In this document: positions 1 through 8,628 of the stretch, piece by piece
Numbering within the stretch: the stretch's first letter is position 1
Layout of the letters: the number at the start of each line of letters is the position of its first letter
Assembly: GCA_020445145.1 (NCBI GenBank)
Contig: JAGRHC010000014.1
Location: 1 to 51,118, forward strand
Length of the DNA: 51,118 nt
Direction of reading: 5' to 3'
Source: Alphaproteobacteria bacterium
GTDB lineage: Bacteria; Pseudomonadota; Alphaproteobacteria; Micavibrionales; Micavibrionaceae
Made by a program: the position numbers and the translations under genes
Notes under the pieces: generated by a model
The model's input: the letters and a program-made list of their open reading frames with translations, nothing else
Told to the model about the DNA's origin: nothing
Database searches by the model: none

Positions 1-174
1 CCCTCTCATCCCCGCCTCCCTTTATTTTTTATCCTTATATATTATGTTAATTTTATTAAATTTGGCCTAATGCGCGGGCTTTATTATGGCGATTTATGAA
101 TATATTCCTTGACGGGGCGTTTTTTTTGCTGTAGTTGTGCGTTTATATACGCCCGGATTCCCTTTTTGATGAGG

Positions 175-208
175 CCTGCCGTTTTTGACGGCAGGTTTTT
201 TGTTTTTT
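175..208 (+). terminator. Rho-independent terminator
   Basis: A perfect 8-bp stem (CCTGCCGT / ACGGCAGG) with a 5-nt loop is followed by two T-runs. The T-rich tail lies only on the plus-strand side, so it should end a plus-strand transcript entering from outside the window. Nothing recognisable lies in the AT-rich 1-174. Confidence 0.75.
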
Positions 209-252
209 GCAGGAATTTGGGGTTCATTCCAGATACTGAAAAGGAGATTTTT

Positions 253-588
253 ATGACGACCTTGATTCCTCTTGATGCTAACGATACGCCTATTCCAGCG
301 CTGCGCCTGAAGGACGGCGGGGCGCATCATATTGCGGCAAGCGCGACGGCTGCGCGCAATGCTACAGCCTTTGATGCCGGGACGCGGATTGTGAGTTTGT
401 ATGCCAGTGTGCCGGTCTATGTGAAGTTTGGCGGTTCAACCGTTACGGCGACGAGCAGCGATCATTATTTTCCGGAAGGGATTTATTACGATTTGGCGAT
501 CGGCGGAGAGCGGGCGGCGCATTACACGCATGTTTCCGTGCTGCGGGTGTCTTCTGATGGCGATGTCTATATTTCCGAGAAAGAATAG
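253..588 (+). CDS. hypothetical small beta-rich protein
   Basis: A 111-residue protein that I do not recognise with certainty. The ATG at 253 follows a clear AAGGAG Shine-Dalgarno sequence at 241-246; an in-frame extension to 109 has no such site and crosses the terminator stem. No signal peptide, membrane segment or cysteine is visible. The sequence is rich in Ala, Thr, Val and Tyr and alternates in a way that suggests beta strands, for example RIVSLYASVPVYVKFGGSTV near the middle. Small proteins of this style occur among phage structural genes, but no other phage gene is in view, so a phage origin is only a guess. It converges on recR with 23 nt between stop codons. Confidence 0.7.
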   Translation: MTTLIPLDANDTPIPALRLKDGGAHHIAASATAARNATAFDAGTRIVSLYASVPVYVKFGGSTVTATSSDHYFPEGIYYDLAIGGERAAHYTHVSVLRVSSDGDVYISEKE

Positions 589-611
589 GCTTCTATCGTT
601 TTTGCTTTTTC

Positions 612-1232
612 TCAGGCGGCGGCGCTGCGGGATTTGAGGGCGGTGGTGATGGTGCCATCGTCGAGATAGTCCAGCTCGCCGCCGACAGGGACGCCGTGGG
701 CGAGGCGGGTGACGCTGATGCCGGAGCTCAGGAGGCGGTCGGCGATGTAGTGGGCTGTGGACTGGCCGTCGACTGTTGCGCTCAGGGCGAGGATGATTTC
801 ATCGGGGCGGGTTTGGGCGGTTTCTATGCGTGTGATGAGGCTTTCTATACGCAGGTCTTGCGGTCCGATGCCGTCCAGAGCCGAGAGGAGGCCGCCCAGA
901 ACATGGTAACGTCCGCGATACGCGCCAGTGCGTTCGATGGCCCAGACGTCGCTGACTTGAGCGACGATACAGATTTTGCTGTTGTCGCGCGTTTCATCGC
1001 GGCAGATGGCGCAAGGGTCGATGACGTCGAGATTGCCGCAGGTGCTGCAATCTTTGATATTTTCAGCGGCTTGTTGCAGGGCTGCGGCGAGCGGGACCAT
1101 CAGGGCGCTTCGTTTGCTTAAGAGGTGCAGGGCGATGCGGCGGGCGGAGCGGTTGCCGAGGCCGGGGAGGCCGCCCAGAAGACGGATCAGGTGTTCAAGT
1201 GGGCCGTCCTGGCTGTTCAGGCGATCAGTCAT
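612..1232 (-). CDS. recR: recombination mediator RecR
   Basis: RecR (206 aa) works with RecO and RecF to load RecA onto SSB-coated gapped DNA. Visible in order are the N-terminal helix-hairpin-helix ([20 protein letters not shown], about residues 18-37), a four-cysteine zinc finger (C62, C65, C74, C77) and a Toprim domain with the [16 protein letters not shown] stretch. The length is normal for the family. I chose the ATG at 1232 because it begins the conserved MTDRLN...GPLEHLI region; it lies inside the end of lolA (8-nt overlap), suggesting translational coupling. recR more often follows dnaX and ybaB, so this lolA-recR pairing is a local arrangement. Confidence 0.95.
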   Translation of the reverse strand: MTDRLNSQDGPLEHLIRLLGGLPGLGNRSARRIALHLLSKRSALMVPLAAALQQAAENIKDCSTCGNLDVIDPCAICRDETRDNSKICIVAQVSDVWAIERTGAYRGRYHVLGGLLSALDGIGPQDLRIESLITRIETAQTRPDEIILALSATVDGQSTAHYIADRLLSSGISVTRLAHGVPVGGELDYLDDGTITTALKSRSAAA

Positions 1233-1878
1233 TGTATCTCTTTTTGGGGTCTTTTTGGTTCGGATCAATGTAGACGAAGAGTTTGGGGTCAAGGTTGAGC
1301 CCGGTTTTCAGGTAGAAAAGCTCGACTTCGGTCATCGCGCCTTGCGGGTCGGTGACACGCCATTTTTTGAGCTGGAGCGTGTCTTCGGTGAAGGCGAAGG
1401 TTAATGACCCGGCTTCAGGTTCGTCGGTCTGGACGAGTTTTATCTGGATGAAGCCGCCGGCGCGTTTGGATTCGGCGACGGTGATGTCTCCGCCGAAGGA
1501 GAAATCCTTGCGCAGCAGGAAATTGGCCAAGGTGGCCTGAATGGGGGCGTTGGTCTGTTCTTTTAATTCTCCGTCGTAGAAATAGATGAAGACGCCGTCG
1601 GCAACGATGAAATCTTCTAACGGCGGGTCGTATTCGAAGCGGAGCTTGCCGGGCCGGGAGAGGTAGAAGGTGCCGACAAGCTGGGTGCCGTTGCCGGTGG
1701 TCTGGATGAAGCGCGCCTGCGCGGTGTGCAGGTTTTGTAGCCAGCTTTCGGCGCGTTTGATTTCATCGGGGGTGACGGTCTGGACGGTTTCTTCGGTCTT
1801 GCTGTTTTGTGTGAGGGCCTTGGCCTGTAACGGCAAAAGCGCCATAAAGGCGCAGGTCAGAAGTGTCAGGTAACGCAT
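1225..1878 (-). CDS. lolA: outer-membrane lipoprotein carrier protein LolA
   Basis: Periplasmic chaperone (217 aa) that accepts lipoproteins from LolCDE and hands them to the outer membrane. It has a hydrophobic signal peptide ([21 protein letters not shown]) with likely cleavage after AKA, followed by the LolA fold; recognisable are [30 protein letters not shown] and [12 protein letters not shown]. An upstream ATG at 1890 is in frame, but its following GAGAGAAAAG looks like the ribosome-binding site for the ATG at 1878, which also gives a cleaner signal peptide. It lies directly downstream of ftsK on the same strand, the usual ftsK-lolA order in Alphaproteobacteria, and overlaps recR by 8 nt. 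Confidence 0.93.
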   Translation of the reverse strand: MRYLTLLTCAFMALLPLQAKALTQNSKTEETVQTVTPDEIKRAESWLQNLHTAQARFIQTTGNGTQLVGTFYLSRPGKLRFEYDPPLEDFIVADGVFIYFYDGELKEQTNAPIQATLANFLLRKDFSFGGDITVAESKRAGGFIQIKLVQTDEPEAGSLTFAFTEDTLQLKKWRVTDPQGAMTEVELFYLKTGLNLDPKLFVYIDPNQKDPKKRYND

Positions 1879-1970
1879 CTTTTCTCTCATTTGTTGTCAG
1901 TATAGCCGCTCTTGATACGTTAATCCAGCGGTGGATCCTGCGAAATTTTTAATATGGTTATGAGGCTTTT

Positions 1971-4520
1971 CTAAACATCACTGAAATCGCGGATGAGGAC
2001 TTCGCGTTTGCCGACGGCGTTGGCTTTGGAGATGACGCCTTGTTTTTCCATTTCTTCGATGATGCGGGCGGCGCGGTTGTAGCCGATTTGCAGGTGGCGC
2101 TGGATGAAGCTGGTGGAGGCCTTGCCTTCGCGGGCAACGACGGCGACGGCGCGGTCGTAGAGCTCATCGCCGCTTCCGCCGTTTTCGCCGCCGGATGATC
2201 CGCCGAACATGGCGGCCATGACTTCGCTGTCGCCGAAATCGTCGTTGTCATCCGTGACGCCGTCGATGTAGGCCGGAGTGGCCTGGGCACGCAGGAAGGT
2301 TGTTGTTTTTTCTACGTCGCCGTCAGAAACAAACGGGCCATGGACGCGGGTGATGCGCCCGCCGGGGGCCATGTAGAGCATGTCTCCCATGCCGAGGAGC
2401 TGTTCGGCGCCGGAATCGCCGAGGATGGTGCGGCTGTCGATTTTGGAGGTGACCTGGAACGAAATCCGGGTCGGGAAGTTGGCTTTGATCACGCCGGTGA
2501 TAACGTCGACGGACGGGCGCTGGGTGGCCATGATGAGGTGGAGGCCGGCGGCGCGGGCCATTTGCGCAAGGCGCTGGATGGCGTTTTCGACGTCTTTGCC
2601 CGCGACCAGCATGAGGTCGGCAAATTCGTCGACGATGATGACAATATAAGGGAGTTCGGCGAGTTCCAGCGGATGGTCTTCGAAGACCGGTTTGCCAGTA
2701 TCGGGATCGAAACCGGTTTGCACCTTGTGCATGATTTGCTCGTTTTTCTTGAGAGCTTCGCGGATGCGCTGGTTGTAGCCCTCGATGTTCCGTACGCCGA
2801 GTTTGGACATGTTGCGGTAGCGGTTTTCCATTTCGTGCACCGCCCATTTGAGGGCGACGACGGCTTTGCCGGGTTCGGTGACGACGGGGGAGAGCAGGTG
2901 CGGGATATCGTCGTAGACCGAGAGTTCCAGCATTTTGGGGTCGATCATGATGAAACGGCATTGCTCGGGCGAGAGGCGGTAGAGCAGGGACATGATCATG
3001 GTGTTGACGGCGACCGATTTCCCGGAGCCGGTGGTTCCGGCGACGAGGAGGTGGGGCATTTTTGCCAGATCGGCGAGGATGGGCTGGCCGCCGATGTCCT
3101 TGCCGAGGATGAGCGGGAGTTTGGCGCTGGTTTTTTCGAAGAGGCGTGATTCCAGCATTTCTCTCATGTAGACGGTCTGGCGTACTTTGTTGGGGAGCTC
3201 GATCCCGATGACGTTGCGGCCCGGGACGACGGCACAACGTACGGAAATGGCGGACATCGAGCGGGCTATGTCGTCGCTGAGCGATATAACGCGCGAAGAT
3301 TTTGTGCCGGGCGCGGGTTCGAGTTCGTAGAGCGTGACGACGGGGCCGGGGTGGATGCTGACGATTTCGCCTTTGATGTTGAAGTCGGCGAGGACGCTTT
3401 GCAGGAGCTCGGCGTTGCGGCGCAGGGCGTCTTCATTGGGTTTGTGGTCCAGAACTTCCGAGGGGACTTCCTCGATCATGGAGATTGGCGGGAATTCCCA
3501 CTCTCCGTTGTTTTCGCTGAGGGCGAAGTGTGTCTGGGCGGTGTCTTTTGGTTTTTTGGCCGGGGCCTGCGGTTTTGCGGTCGCGGGGTTTATGACCGGA
3601 ATGCTGGCTGTGAGGGTTGACGGGATGATGCTCTCTTCGGGCTCATCATTATCCTTTTGTTCCTGAGCGCCGACGACGGGGGCGCGTTTTTCCCGTGGCT
3701 TTTCTTCTTCGCGACGGGCACGGGCCTCTTCTTTTTCTGCCAGTTTTTCAGCCTGGCGGATTTTGAGGTGTTCGATCAGGCTAAAATTTGTTTTGGGCTC
3801 GGGCTTATAGGATTCGTCGTTGTAGTGCATCACCCAGTTTGTGAAGTTTTGGGCGAACGAGAAGATGCCGCTGATCAGTGTGAATACTGCGAGTTTGACG
3901 CGGAACCAGAAATTGCCGAGTTCGGTGGCCGGTACGGCGGCGGCGTAGAGGAAGGCTGTTATGCTGATGAAGCCGCATAAAATTGATGCTACAATGTCGA
4001 TATATGGAACATTAAAGCTTTTTGCTGTGTGATCTATACTGTTCAGGATGAGGCTTCCGGCGCTGCTGCCGAGGTAGGGGTGTGCGGACCAGTCTCCGGC
4101 CGGGATTTGAGCCAAGGCTACGGATGCCAGGAGGGCGGAGGTCAGGAGCGCGACGAGGCGCAGGGAAATCGGGCGGATTTTCTGGCGGCGGAAGATTCTC
4201 ATGGCCCAGATTCCAACGCAAAGTGCTGGAATAAAAGCGGCGGCGCCCAAGGTCTGGAGCAGGATATCGGCGATCCATGCGCCGGCAGAGCCTGCGGCAT
4301 TGCTGATGTTCTGGCCTGCGTCGGCGGCGGTGTTTAATGATGGATCGTCGCGGTTATAGCTTATGAGGGCGGTGGCGAGGAAGGCGGCGGCGGCGAGCAG
4401 GGCAAGCGCGATCATATCGACGAGGCGGCGCGCGATGAACACCTGAAGTGATTCGGGTAGAAATGCGGCGGATGGTTTGCTTGATTTACGGGGACGTTTG
4501 ATCGTGCGTGAGCGTGCCAT
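1971..4520 (-). CDS. ftsK: DNA translocase FtsK
   Basis: Septal DNA pump (849 aa) that clears chromosome termini during division and directs dif recombination. The N-terminus holds about four membrane segments (residues ~35-55, 80-110, 115-140, 165-195). A charged, Pro/Glu/Lys-rich linker (~240-330) follows. The motor has Walker A GTTGSGKSV at 495-503 and Walker B IIVDEFADLM. The C-terminal winged-helix gamma domain (LYDRAVAVVAREGKASTSFI onward), which reads KOPS orientation sequences and contacts XerD, is intact. The linker is short compared with E. coli FtsK, as usual outside enterics. It is followed by lolA and recR on the same strand. Confidence 0.97.
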   Translation of the reverse strand: MARSRTIKRPRKSSKPSAAFLPESLQVFIARRLVDMIALALLAAAAFLATALISYNRDDPSLNTAADAGQNISNAAGSAGAWIADILLQTLGAAAFIPALCVGIWAMRIFRRQKIRPISLRLVALLTSALLASVALAQIPAGDWSAHPYLGSSAGSLILNSIDHTAKSFNVPYIDIVASILCGFISITAFLYAAAVPATELGNFWFRVKLAVFTLISGIFSFAQNFTNWVMHYNDESYKPEPKTNFSLIEHLKIRQAEKLAEKEEARARREEEKPREKRAPVVGAQEQKDNDEPEESIIPSTLTASIPVINPATAKPQAPAKKPKDTAQTHFALSENNGEWEFPPISMIEEVPSEVLDHKPNEDALRRNAELLQSVLADFNIKGEIVSIHPGPVVTLYELEPAPGTKSSRVISLSDDIARSMSAISVRCAVVPGRNVIGIELPNKVRQTVYMREMLESRLFEKTSAKLPLILGKDIGGQPILADLAKMPHLLVAGTTGSGKSVAVNTMIMSLLYRLSPEQCRFIMIDPKMLELSVYDDIPHLLSPVVTEPGKAVVALKWAVHEMENRYRNMSKLGVRNIEGYNQRIREALKKNEQIMHKVQTGFDPDTGKPVFEDHPLELAELPYIVIIVDEFADLMLVAGKDVENAIQRLAQMARAAGLHLIMATQRPSVDVITGVIKANFPTRISFQVTSKIDSRTILGDSGAEQLLGMGDMLYMAPGGRITRVHGPFVSDGDVEKTTTFLRAQATPAYIDGVTDDNDDFGDSEVMAAMFGGSSGGENGGSGDELYDRAVAVVAREGKASTSFIQRHLQIGYNRAARIIEEMEKQGVISKANAVGKREVLIRDFSDV

Positions 4521-4612
4521 GCTTGGTTTGCACCTTGTTTTCGGTTTTGTGGATTCGGCAAAGGATTATGCCTTGAATGTCTTAAGGACAGGATAACATA
4601 ATGGAGAGCGGG

Positions 4613-4661
4613 GAGTGAAGAGTTTAGAGTGGAGAGTTTAAGGTGAGTAAACTCTTCACTC
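4613..4661. repeat. two direct copies plus one inverted copy of a 14-mer
   Basis: GAGTGAAGAGTTTA (4613-4626) is followed immediately by a near copy, GAGTGGAGAGTTTA (4627-4640, one difference), and after 7 nt by a perfect inverted copy, TAAACTCTTCACTC (4648-4661). The outer arms can form a 14-bp hairpin with a 21-nt loop. It lies between the end of the duplicated small gene and the start of ftsK. No T-run follows on either strand, so it is not a standard terminator. Confidence 0.8.
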
Positions 4662-4674
4662 TTTGCTTTACACT

Positions 4675-5013
4675 CTAATCTAAAATTCCCAGCGGGTCGG
4701 CCGTGACCATGTCACCGATTTGTTCGTAGACATTGGCGTTTTCGTTCATCTGCTCGCGGATCGGCTCGTTTTGCTCGGCCAGCGTGCGGAAGAACGTTGC
4801 CGCGTCTTTGAGGAGGCGACCGGCGAGTTCTGCGTGGGAGGTGCCTTCGAGATTGCCTTGCGGGTTACCGGTGAGAAGGGCTGACATCTGTTCGAAAACA
4901 TTTGCGTTTTCAGTCATTTGCTCTGTCAGCGCGGCGTTTTGGCTGCCGAGGGTCCGGAAAAAAGTGGCTGCATCGACCAGAAGTTTTCCGGCCAGTTCTG
5001 CATGTGTTGGCAT
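4675..5013 (-). CDS. small protein with an internal tandem duplication
   Basis: A 112-residue protein made of two about 50-residue repeats. HAELAGKLLVDAATFFRTL (from residue 4) recurs as HAELAGRLLKDAATFFRTL in the second half. Each copy continues into a conserved EQM.ENANV(F/Y)EQ(M/I) block and ends near a NPQGNLE / DPLGILD motif. Each unit looks like two amphipathic helices. There is no signal peptide, cysteine or membrane segment. The start is supported by GGGGAG about 9 nt upstream of the ATG at 5013. I do not know a function; the helical repeats suggest a scaffold or interaction module. It lies between pheA and ftsK, all on the minus strand. Confidence 0.85.
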   Translation of the reverse strand: MPTHAELAGKLLVDAATFFRTLGSQNAALTEQMTENANVFEQMSALLTGNPQGNLEGTSHAELAGRLLKDAATFFRTLAEQNEPIREQMNENANVYEQIGDMVTADPLGILD

Positions 5014-5097
5014 TGAATTGCTCCCCTAAGTTTACTTTACCGGGGTATACCCTAACATGATTTTCTTTTCCCTCAAGGGTTTATTTTCGAGGGATTT

Positions 5098-5967
5098 CTA
5101 GAGCTCGCCGGGGTCGGACTGGTGGGTTTTGCGGATCGGGTGCGCCGGGTAGGTGCCGAGGAACTTTACGTCCTTGGCGTAAAAACCGAGTTCTTCGAGG
5201 GCGCGCTTGAAGGCTTTGCTTTCCGGGTGGCCTTCGATGTCGCAGTAAAAACGCGCGGCCTGGAAGTTTTCATCGACGTAAGATTCCAGTTTGGTCATGC
5301 TGAGGCCGTTGGTTGCGAAACCGCCGAGGGCTTTGTAGAGAGAGGCCGGGATGTTGCGGACTTCGAAGAGCAGGCTGGTCAGTGTTTTGGTGTTGTGATC
5401 GAGCGGCGGAATGACGGGTTCCGGCGCGAGTACGAGGAAGCGGGTTGTGTTGTGGTCTGCGTCTTCGACGTCGCGTTCGAGGATGTCGAGGCCATAGATT
5501 TGAGCGGCGAGTTCGGAGGCGATGGCTCCATGAACCGGGTCATTTTTTTCCGCTATTTCGCGGGCGGCGCCGGCAGTGTCGGCGTGGATCATGGCCTTTG
5601 CGTTCATGCGGCCGATCATTTTTTTGCATTGTGGAATGGCGTGGACGTGGGAGTGGATGTATTTGAGATCCTCTTTTTTCGCTCCTTTTACGCCAAGAAG
5701 CATATGATTAACGGGCTGGAAGTGTTCGGCGATGATGAAGAGGTCACCGAGCGGCATCAGGTGGTGCACGTCGGCGACGCGCCCTGCGATGGTGTTATCC
5801 ACCGGTATCATGGCCAGATCGGCTTTTCCGTCGATGACTGCGTGGAAGGCTTCTTCGAAGGAGTCGCACGGGATTGTTTCCAAGGCCGGGAAAGCTGCGC
5901 GGCATGCCATGTCGGAATAGGCGCCTGGTGCTCCCTGGAAGGCGATGGTTTTACAATCTTTGATCAT
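5098..5967 (-). CDS. pheA: prephenate dehydratase
   Basis: Converts prephenate to phenylpyruvate in phenylalanine synthesis (289 aa). The catalytic domain begins TIAFQGAPGAYSDMACRAAF and carries the NTTRF motif at residues 173-177. A C-terminal ACT domain (about 195-270) binds phenylalanine for feedback control; its motif reads TKLESYV where E. coli has ESRP, a variant I recall as usual in alphaproteobacterial enzymes. There is no chorismate mutase domain, so this is the monofunctional form. The ATG at 5967 has GAGGAAAG just upstream. It is divergent from the cytochrome c gene, a conserved alphaproteobacterial neighbourhood. Confidence 0.95.
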   Translation of the reverse strand: MIKDCKTIAFQGAPGAYSDMACRAAFPALETIPCDSFEEAFHAVIDGKADLAMIPVDNTIAGRVADVHHLMPLGDLFIIAEHFQPVNHMLLGVKGAKKEDLKYIHSHVHAIPQCKKMIGRMNAKAMIHADTAGAAREIAEKNDPVHGAIASELAAQIYGLDILERDVEDADHNTTRFLVLAPEPVIPPLDHNTKTLTSLLFEVRNIPASLYKALGGFATNGLSMTKLESYVDENFQAARFYCDIEGHPESKAFKRALEELGFYAKDVKFLGTYPAHPIRKTHQSDPGEL

Positions 5968-6140
5968 AGGTACTTTCCTCGTTTTTTATTGCTGCTTTTG
6001 GGCTTGAAGACTATACGCAAACTCTGTACTTATGTCGATTAGTTCTGCTGTTTTTGACTTTGGTCATCTTTTTGGCAGCGGTGTGTGTTATATACCGACC
6101 ATAGTGTTGAATTCTTTTTATAAAAGGCAGGTTTTTTGCA

Positions 6141-6761
6141 ATGTCTACTTCGAATAAAATTTTTGCAGCGGTTCTTATTGCCGGGATTACGGCTTATATG
6201 TCCGGGTTTATTGCCGAGAGTGTTGTTCATTCCGAGGAACTGGAGAAGGATGCCGTTGTGATTGCAACCAATACTGAGGCAAGTGGTGGCGATGCGGGGG
6301 CTGCGAAAGCTTCGGGGCCGGAGTCGATTGATGCGCTTCTTGCGCAGGCCGATCTTGAGAGCGGGGCGAAAGCCGCCAAGATTTGCGCGACTTGTCACTC
6401 CTTTGACAAGGGTGGTCCGAACAAGACGGGGCCGAATTTGTGGAATATTGTTGGACGTGCGCGTGGTTCCGAGGCCGGGTTTAGTTATTCCAAAGGGGTG
6501 ACGGAAATGGGTGGGAACTGGGATTATGACAGTTTGAATCATTTCCTTTATAAGCCTAAAGATTTTATCAAAGGTACGAAGATGACGTATGCCGGGATGA
6601 AGAAGACGCAAGACCGGGCGAATGTCATTGCCTGGCTCCGTTCTTTGGCGGATACGCCTGCTGCGTTGCCTGAGGTTACGGCGGCGCCTGCGGAAGAGGC
6701 TCCGGCTTCTGATGTGCCGGCAGAAGACGCGCCTGCTTCGGAGGAAGCTCCTGCGGAGTAA
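6141..6761 (+). CDS. cycM: membrane-anchored class I cytochrome c (CycM-like)
   Basis: A 206-residue electron carrier likely passing electrons from the bc1 complex to a terminal oxidase. Residues about 7-28 form an uncleaved hydrophobic anchor; an Ala/Gly/Ser-rich linker follows. The haem site CATCH is at 82-86 (His86 proximal ligand), and the distal Met lies in the GTKMTYAGM motif. The C-terminal 40 residues are a low-complexity Ala/Pro/Glu tail (AAPAEEAPASDVPAEDAPAS), longer than in textbook CycM. Divergence from pheA matches the known neighbourhood. A strong terminator follows. Confidence 0.92.
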   Translation: MSTSNKIFAAVLIAGITAYMSGFIAESVVHSEELEKDAVVIATNTEASGGDAGAAKASGPESIDALLAQADLESGAKAAKICATCHSFDKGGPNKTGPNLWNIVGRARGSEAGFSYSKGVTEMGGNWDYDSLNHFLYKPKDFIKGTKMTYAGMKKTQDRANVIAWLRSLADTPAALPEVTAAPAEEAPASDVPAEDAPASEEAPAE

Positions 6762-6778
6762 GAATTGAAGTTTTTAGG

Positions 6779-6819
6779 AAGCCCTCTTTCTTGGTTTAGA
6801 AAGGGGGCTTTTTCTTTTT
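6779..6819 (+). terminator. Rho-independent terminator after the cytochrome c gene
   Basis: A 13-bp stem (AAGCCCTCTTTCT / AGAAAGGGGGCTT, one G-T pair) with a 6-nt loop runs into TTTCTTTTT. It begins 17 nt after the cytochrome c stop codon. Confidence 0.85.
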
Positions 6820-6874
6820 GGGGATGTGGTTCTTCTCTGTTTTTCTTGGGCACGGGGCGTGGTAGACTGTTTGT

Positions 6875-8344
6875 ATGAGTACGATTTCCCAGAAACTCGA
6901 TTTTCGTCAGTCTCAACAGCTTGTCATGACGCCGCAATTACAGCAGGCGATCAAGCTTTTGCAGCTCAATAATGTTGAGCTTGCCGAGTTTATTGAAGAA
7001 GAGCTTGAGAAGAATCCTTTGCTGGAGAAGGCAGATGCCGAGCCTGATCTGGGCGGGACTTCAGATGCTGAGGGTGGGGCAGAGGCGCCTGCTGAGGCTG
7101 AGGGGCGTGACGATGTTGATGTGGCGTTTGATGTGCCGGATTATGAGCCTGCGGATTTTGATGCAGGGTCTTCGATGGCGGATATCGGGGCAGGCGGGAA
7201 TTCCAAGTTCGATGTGATGGATGAAGGCTTTGAGAGCCGTCTTCGCGAAGAAAAGACGTTGCGGGCGCATTTGATGGAGCAGCTTGCGGTGTCGGTGACG
7301 GACGAGCGTGACCGGATGATCGGAGCGCTTTTGATCGACTCTCTGGATGAGAGCGGGTATCTGCGGTCTTCGGTGACGGATCTTTCCGCGCGGTTGTCGT
7401 GTTCTGTGGAGCGGATCGGGCGTTTGCTGGATGTCATGAAGGGGTTTGATCCTTCGGGGGTGTTTGCGCGGGATTTGTCGGAATGTCTGGCGTTGCAGCT
7501 TGAGGAGAAGGGGGCGCTGGACGGGCCGATGAAGGCTTTGCTGGAAAACCTCGATGTTCTGGCGGACAGGGATTTGAAGAAGCTTGCCGATTTATGCGGG
7601 GTGAATGCGACGTATCTGGCCGATATGATTGAGGAGGTGCGGGCGCTTAATCCGCGGCCTGCTTCGGATTTCGAGCATGTGATTGTGCAGACGGCGGTGC
7701 CGGATGTTTTGATGAAGCGGATGCCTAAAAATCTGGGCGGTGGCTGGCGGGTGGAGCTGAATAGTGAGACTTTGCCAAGGGTTCTGGTTAATCAGGAGTA
7801 TTATACGCAAGTTTCCGGATTGGCGAAGAGCAAGCAGGACCGGGAATATGTGACGGCGCAGATGGCGAGTGCGAACTGGCTGGTGCGGGCTTTGGATCAG
7901 CGGGCGCAGACGATCTTGAAGGTGGCGAGCGAGATCGTTGAGCAGCAGGATGCGTTTTTCAATTACGGGATCGAGTTTCTGCGTCCTTTGACGCTCAAGG
8001 ATATTGCCGGGGAAATTGACATGCATGAAAGCACGGTCAGCCGGGTGACAACGAATAAATATATCGGGACGCCGCGCGGGTTGTTCGAGCTCAAGTTTTT
8101 CTTTTCAACCGCGCTTACGGCATCGGACGGGTCTGTGCATTCGGCGGAGGCGGTTAAAGCGCGGATCAAGGCTTTGATTGATGGTGAGGACCCCAATAAA
8201 ATTTTGTCTGATGATGCGATCGTCGATATCCTGAAGAAAGAGGGGGTCGATCTGGCGCGGCGCACCGTGGCGAAGTACCGGGAGGGGATGCATATCGGCT
8301 CCTCCGTTCAGCGCCGGAAGCAGAAAAAGGACATTCTGCGATAA
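6875..8344 (+). CDS. rpoN: RNA polymerase sigma-54 factor RpoN
   Basis: Alternative sigma factor (489 aa) for -24/-12 promoters that need AAA+ activators. Region I (LVMTPQLQQAIKLLQLNNVE) is intact and is followed by an acidic, low-complexity region II (about 50-115), then the core-binding domain and the helix-turn-helix. The diagnostic RpoN box ARRTVAKYRE lies at 461-470. The last codons (D-I-L-R-stop) fall inside a dispersed palindromic repeat that starts at 8330, so the element has replaced or extended the native C-terminus just after the RpoN box. hpf and a ptsN-like gene follow, the usual proteobacterial order. Confidence 0.96.
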   Translation: MSTISQKLDFRQSQQLVMTPQLQQAIKLLQLNNVELAEFIEEELEKNPLLEKADAEPDLGGTSDAEGGAEAPAEAEGRDDVDVAFDVPDYEPADFDAGSSMADIGAGGNSKFDVMDEGFESRLREEKTLRAHLMEQLAVSVTDERDRMIGALLIDSLDESGYLRSSVTDLSARLSCSVERIGRLLDVMKGFDPSGVFARDLSECLALQLEEKGALDGPMKALLENLDVLADRDLKKLADLCGVNATYLADMIEEVRALNPRPASDFEHVIVQTAVPDVLMKRMPKNLGGGWRVELNSETLPRVLVNQEYYTQVSGLAKSKQDREYVTAQMASANWLVRALDQRAQTILKVASEIVEQQDAFFNYGIEFLRPLTLKDIAGEIDMHESTVSRVTTNKYIGTPRGLFELKFFFSTALTASDGSVHSAEAVKARIKALIDGEDPNKILSDDAIVDILKKEGVDLARRTVAKYREGMHIGSSVQRRKQKKDILR

Positions 8345-8511
8345 ACGGGCTGCAAAAAACGCTTTGACGCGCGCTGTTTTAACAGCGCTTGCCCTTCGGG
8401 CGCCTTCGGCGTCCAACGCCCTTTCGGGCCGTTGTCGGTGCTCGCGTACTTTTGTAGGCTGTGCGCCGGTTCTCGATAGACCCTCGCTCTCGCCTCGTTT
8501 CTCTTTGAATG
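8330..8511. repeat. ERIC-like palindromic repeat, copy 1
   Basis: Shares the 5' block GACATTCTGCGATAAACGGG (continuing CTGC) and a 3' block (GGTGCTC.CGTACTT through GCGCCGGTTCTCGAT to CGTTTCTCTTTGAATG) with copy 2 at 9995-10117. This copy carries about 60 extra central bases made of small palindromes such as CGCCCTTTCGGGC-type hairpins. The ends GACATTC and GAATG are inverted relative to each other. It begins within the last codons of rpoN. Confidence 0.85.
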
Positions 8512-8628
8512 CGATCTGTTTTTAATCTGTTTTGGGAATTGCGGTTTTGGCGTGCGAAATTGGTTGAAACGGGGCGGAAAGGCTAGTAAAACTGGTTCAT
8601 CTCTATCGTACAACACAGGACGAAAATC

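Noticed and set aside
1..174. Possible tRNA or gene tail at the left edge
   Set aside because: AT-rich sequence without a cloverleaf or a protein frame that I could support.
5122..6042. A 306-codon open frame opposite pheA
   Set aside because: Shadow of pheA with Val/Gly/Asp-rich composition.
8540..8575. Sigma-54 type promoter upstream of hpf (TGGCGTG...TTGG)
   Set aside because: The spacing between the GG and GC-type dinucleotides is off by one and the -12 lacks GC.
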